A stretch of DNA of 64,000 nt, from contig NZ_CP165783.1 in NCBI RefSeq assembly GCF_000513895.2, forward strand, positions 868,001 through 932,000, read 5' to 3'. Each line of letters begins with the position of its first letter. Positions within the stretch are counted from its first letter, which is position 1. The position numbers were made by a program, and so were the translations under genes. Under the pieces are notes generated by a model. The model saw only the letters and a program-made list of their open reading frames with translations. It was not told where the DNA came from and did no database searches. The DNA is from Ensifer sp. WSM1721. Its GTDB lineage: Bacteria; Pseudomonadota; Alphaproteobacteria; Rhizobiales; Rhizobiaceae. Positions 63,429 through 64,000 of the stretch are shown in pieces.

Positions 63429-64000
63429 TTACTTGGCCGCTTCGATGACCTTGATCGCGTCTTCCTGCGTATACTCGACGTTGGCGACGCCGCCAGCCTG
63501 GGTGTTGGCAAGGTTCTCTTCGAGGTTGGCCTGGTCGATGCGCAGGAACGGCACCACGAGATCCTTCTTTACTTCCTTGCCGTCGAGAATCTGCTGCGCG
63601 ACCCAGAAGGCGAGCGTCGAGACGCCGGGGGCGATGGAGACGGACATGGTCTCGTAGCCGCTCGCGTCCTTCTGCTCTTTCCACCATTTTAGCTCGTCTT
63701 CGCGGTTGCCCATGACGATCACCGGCATCGGCCGCTTTGCGGCCGCGATTGCCTGCGCGGCGCCGTATCCGTCGCCGCCCTGCGTCACGACGCCTGCGAT
63801 CTCCGGCAGGCTCGGCAGAATGCCGGCGACTGCCTTCTGCGCGACGTCCTGTGCCCAGTCGCCGTGAACGGAGCCGACGATCTTGAACTGTGGGAACTGC
63901 TTGACGCCCTCGTGGATGCCGGCCGAGATCTCGTCGTCGACGAAAACACCGGCAAGGCCGCGAATCTCGAGCAGATTGCCGCCCTGCGGCAGCTTCTTCG
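63429..64000 (-). CDS. Sugar ABC binding protein (partial, N-terminus outside window)
   Basis: The frame is open from the window edge to the stop at 63429, about 190 residues. It matches the C-terminal two thirds of an RbsB-like periplasmic sugar-binding protein, with AGVFVDDEISAGIHEGVKQF, VHGDWAQDVAQKAVAGIL, VVTQGGDGYGAAQAI and GVSTLAFWVAQQILDG. The internal ATG-like codon at 63788 is a GTG within the gene and not a start. Spacing to the ATPase gene is 69 bases. Sugar specificity is not readable. Confidence 0.9.
   Translation of the reverse strand, partial: KKLPQGGNLLEIRGLAGVFVDDEISAGIHEGVKQFPQFKIVGSVHGDWAQDVAQKAVAGILPSLPEIAGVVTQGGDGYGAAQAIAAAKRPMPVIVMGNREDELKWWKEQKDASGYETMSVSIAPGVSTLAFWVAQQILDGKEVKKDLVVPFLRIDQANLEENLANTQAGGVANVEYTQEDAIKVIEAAK

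Overview
The window looks like a large replicon of a rhizobial alphaproteobacterium, most likely Sinorhizobium/Ensifer. The signs are high-GC coding DNA, many ABC importers, a DUF982 gene, a ROSE-type RNA thermometer before a small heat-shock gene, a CIRCE element before groESL, and rhizobial palindromic intergenic repeats (RIME-like). The gene set resembles what I recall of pSymB-type chromids; that is recollection, not a database match. No rRNA, tRNA, CRISPR array, replication origin or complete insertion sequence was found.

Layout. (1) 0-5.3 kb, minus strand: a partial OsmC-like gene, an RbsD/FucU-type mutarotase, a double-domain ALDH16-like aldehyde dehydrogenase, deoC and a DeoR regulator, together a probable deoxyribose catabolic unit. 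(2) 5.4-11.5 kb: an FCD-type GntR regulator divergent from a spermidine/putrescine-type ABC importer (ATPase, Tat-type binding protein, two permeases) ending in a hydantoin/allantoin-type racemase. (3) 11.6-19.2 kb: a giant bacterial alpha-2-macroglobulin with an N-terminal PAN/Apple-like segment, followed by pbpC. (4) 19.2-23.2 kb: a heat-shock block with a DUF982 gene, two Hsp20 genes (the first behind an RpoH-like promoter and ROSE hairpins) and CIRCE-controlled groES-groEL. (5) 23.5-27.2 kb: guanine deaminase and the membrane urate oxidase PuuD, divergent from a LysR regulator. (6) About 27.3-45.5 kb: a patchwork accessory region of small detoxification and regulatory genes (L,D-transpeptidase, nucleotidyl cyclase, LysR, NTF2-like, DUF6130, AAC(6')-like acetyltransferase, cupin, GYD, DUF899, thioredoxin-reductase-like, Rrf2, frameshifted AraC, quinone oxidoreductase, flavin monooxygenase-like protein, ArsR-SRPBCC pair, cytochrome c, Crp/Fnr). 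It has long intergenic stretches, an IS5-family relic and a broken ABC permease. (7) 45.5-53.6 kb: xdhC-xdhB-xdhA-uraH divergent from a puuE-uraD fusion, then a purine permease. (8) 54.3-58.8 kb: a pcm-like methyltransferase and a sugar-type ABC importer without its own ATPase, whose two permeases carry unusual insertions. (9) 59-64 kb: an SMP-30/gluconolactonase gene and an RbsABC-type sugar importer, cut at the right edge.

Blocks 5 and 7 together encode guanine -> xanthine -> urate -> 5-hydroxyisourate -> OHCU -> allantoin -> allantoate plus purine uptake. The accessory region separates the two halves. The window shows no wholly new system that I can defend. The least conventional loci are the ATPase-less importer with enlarged permeases, the PAN-bearing macroglobulin, the ALDH16-like protein inside the deo unit, and the ArsR gene whose start codon lies inside a near-perfect palindrome.
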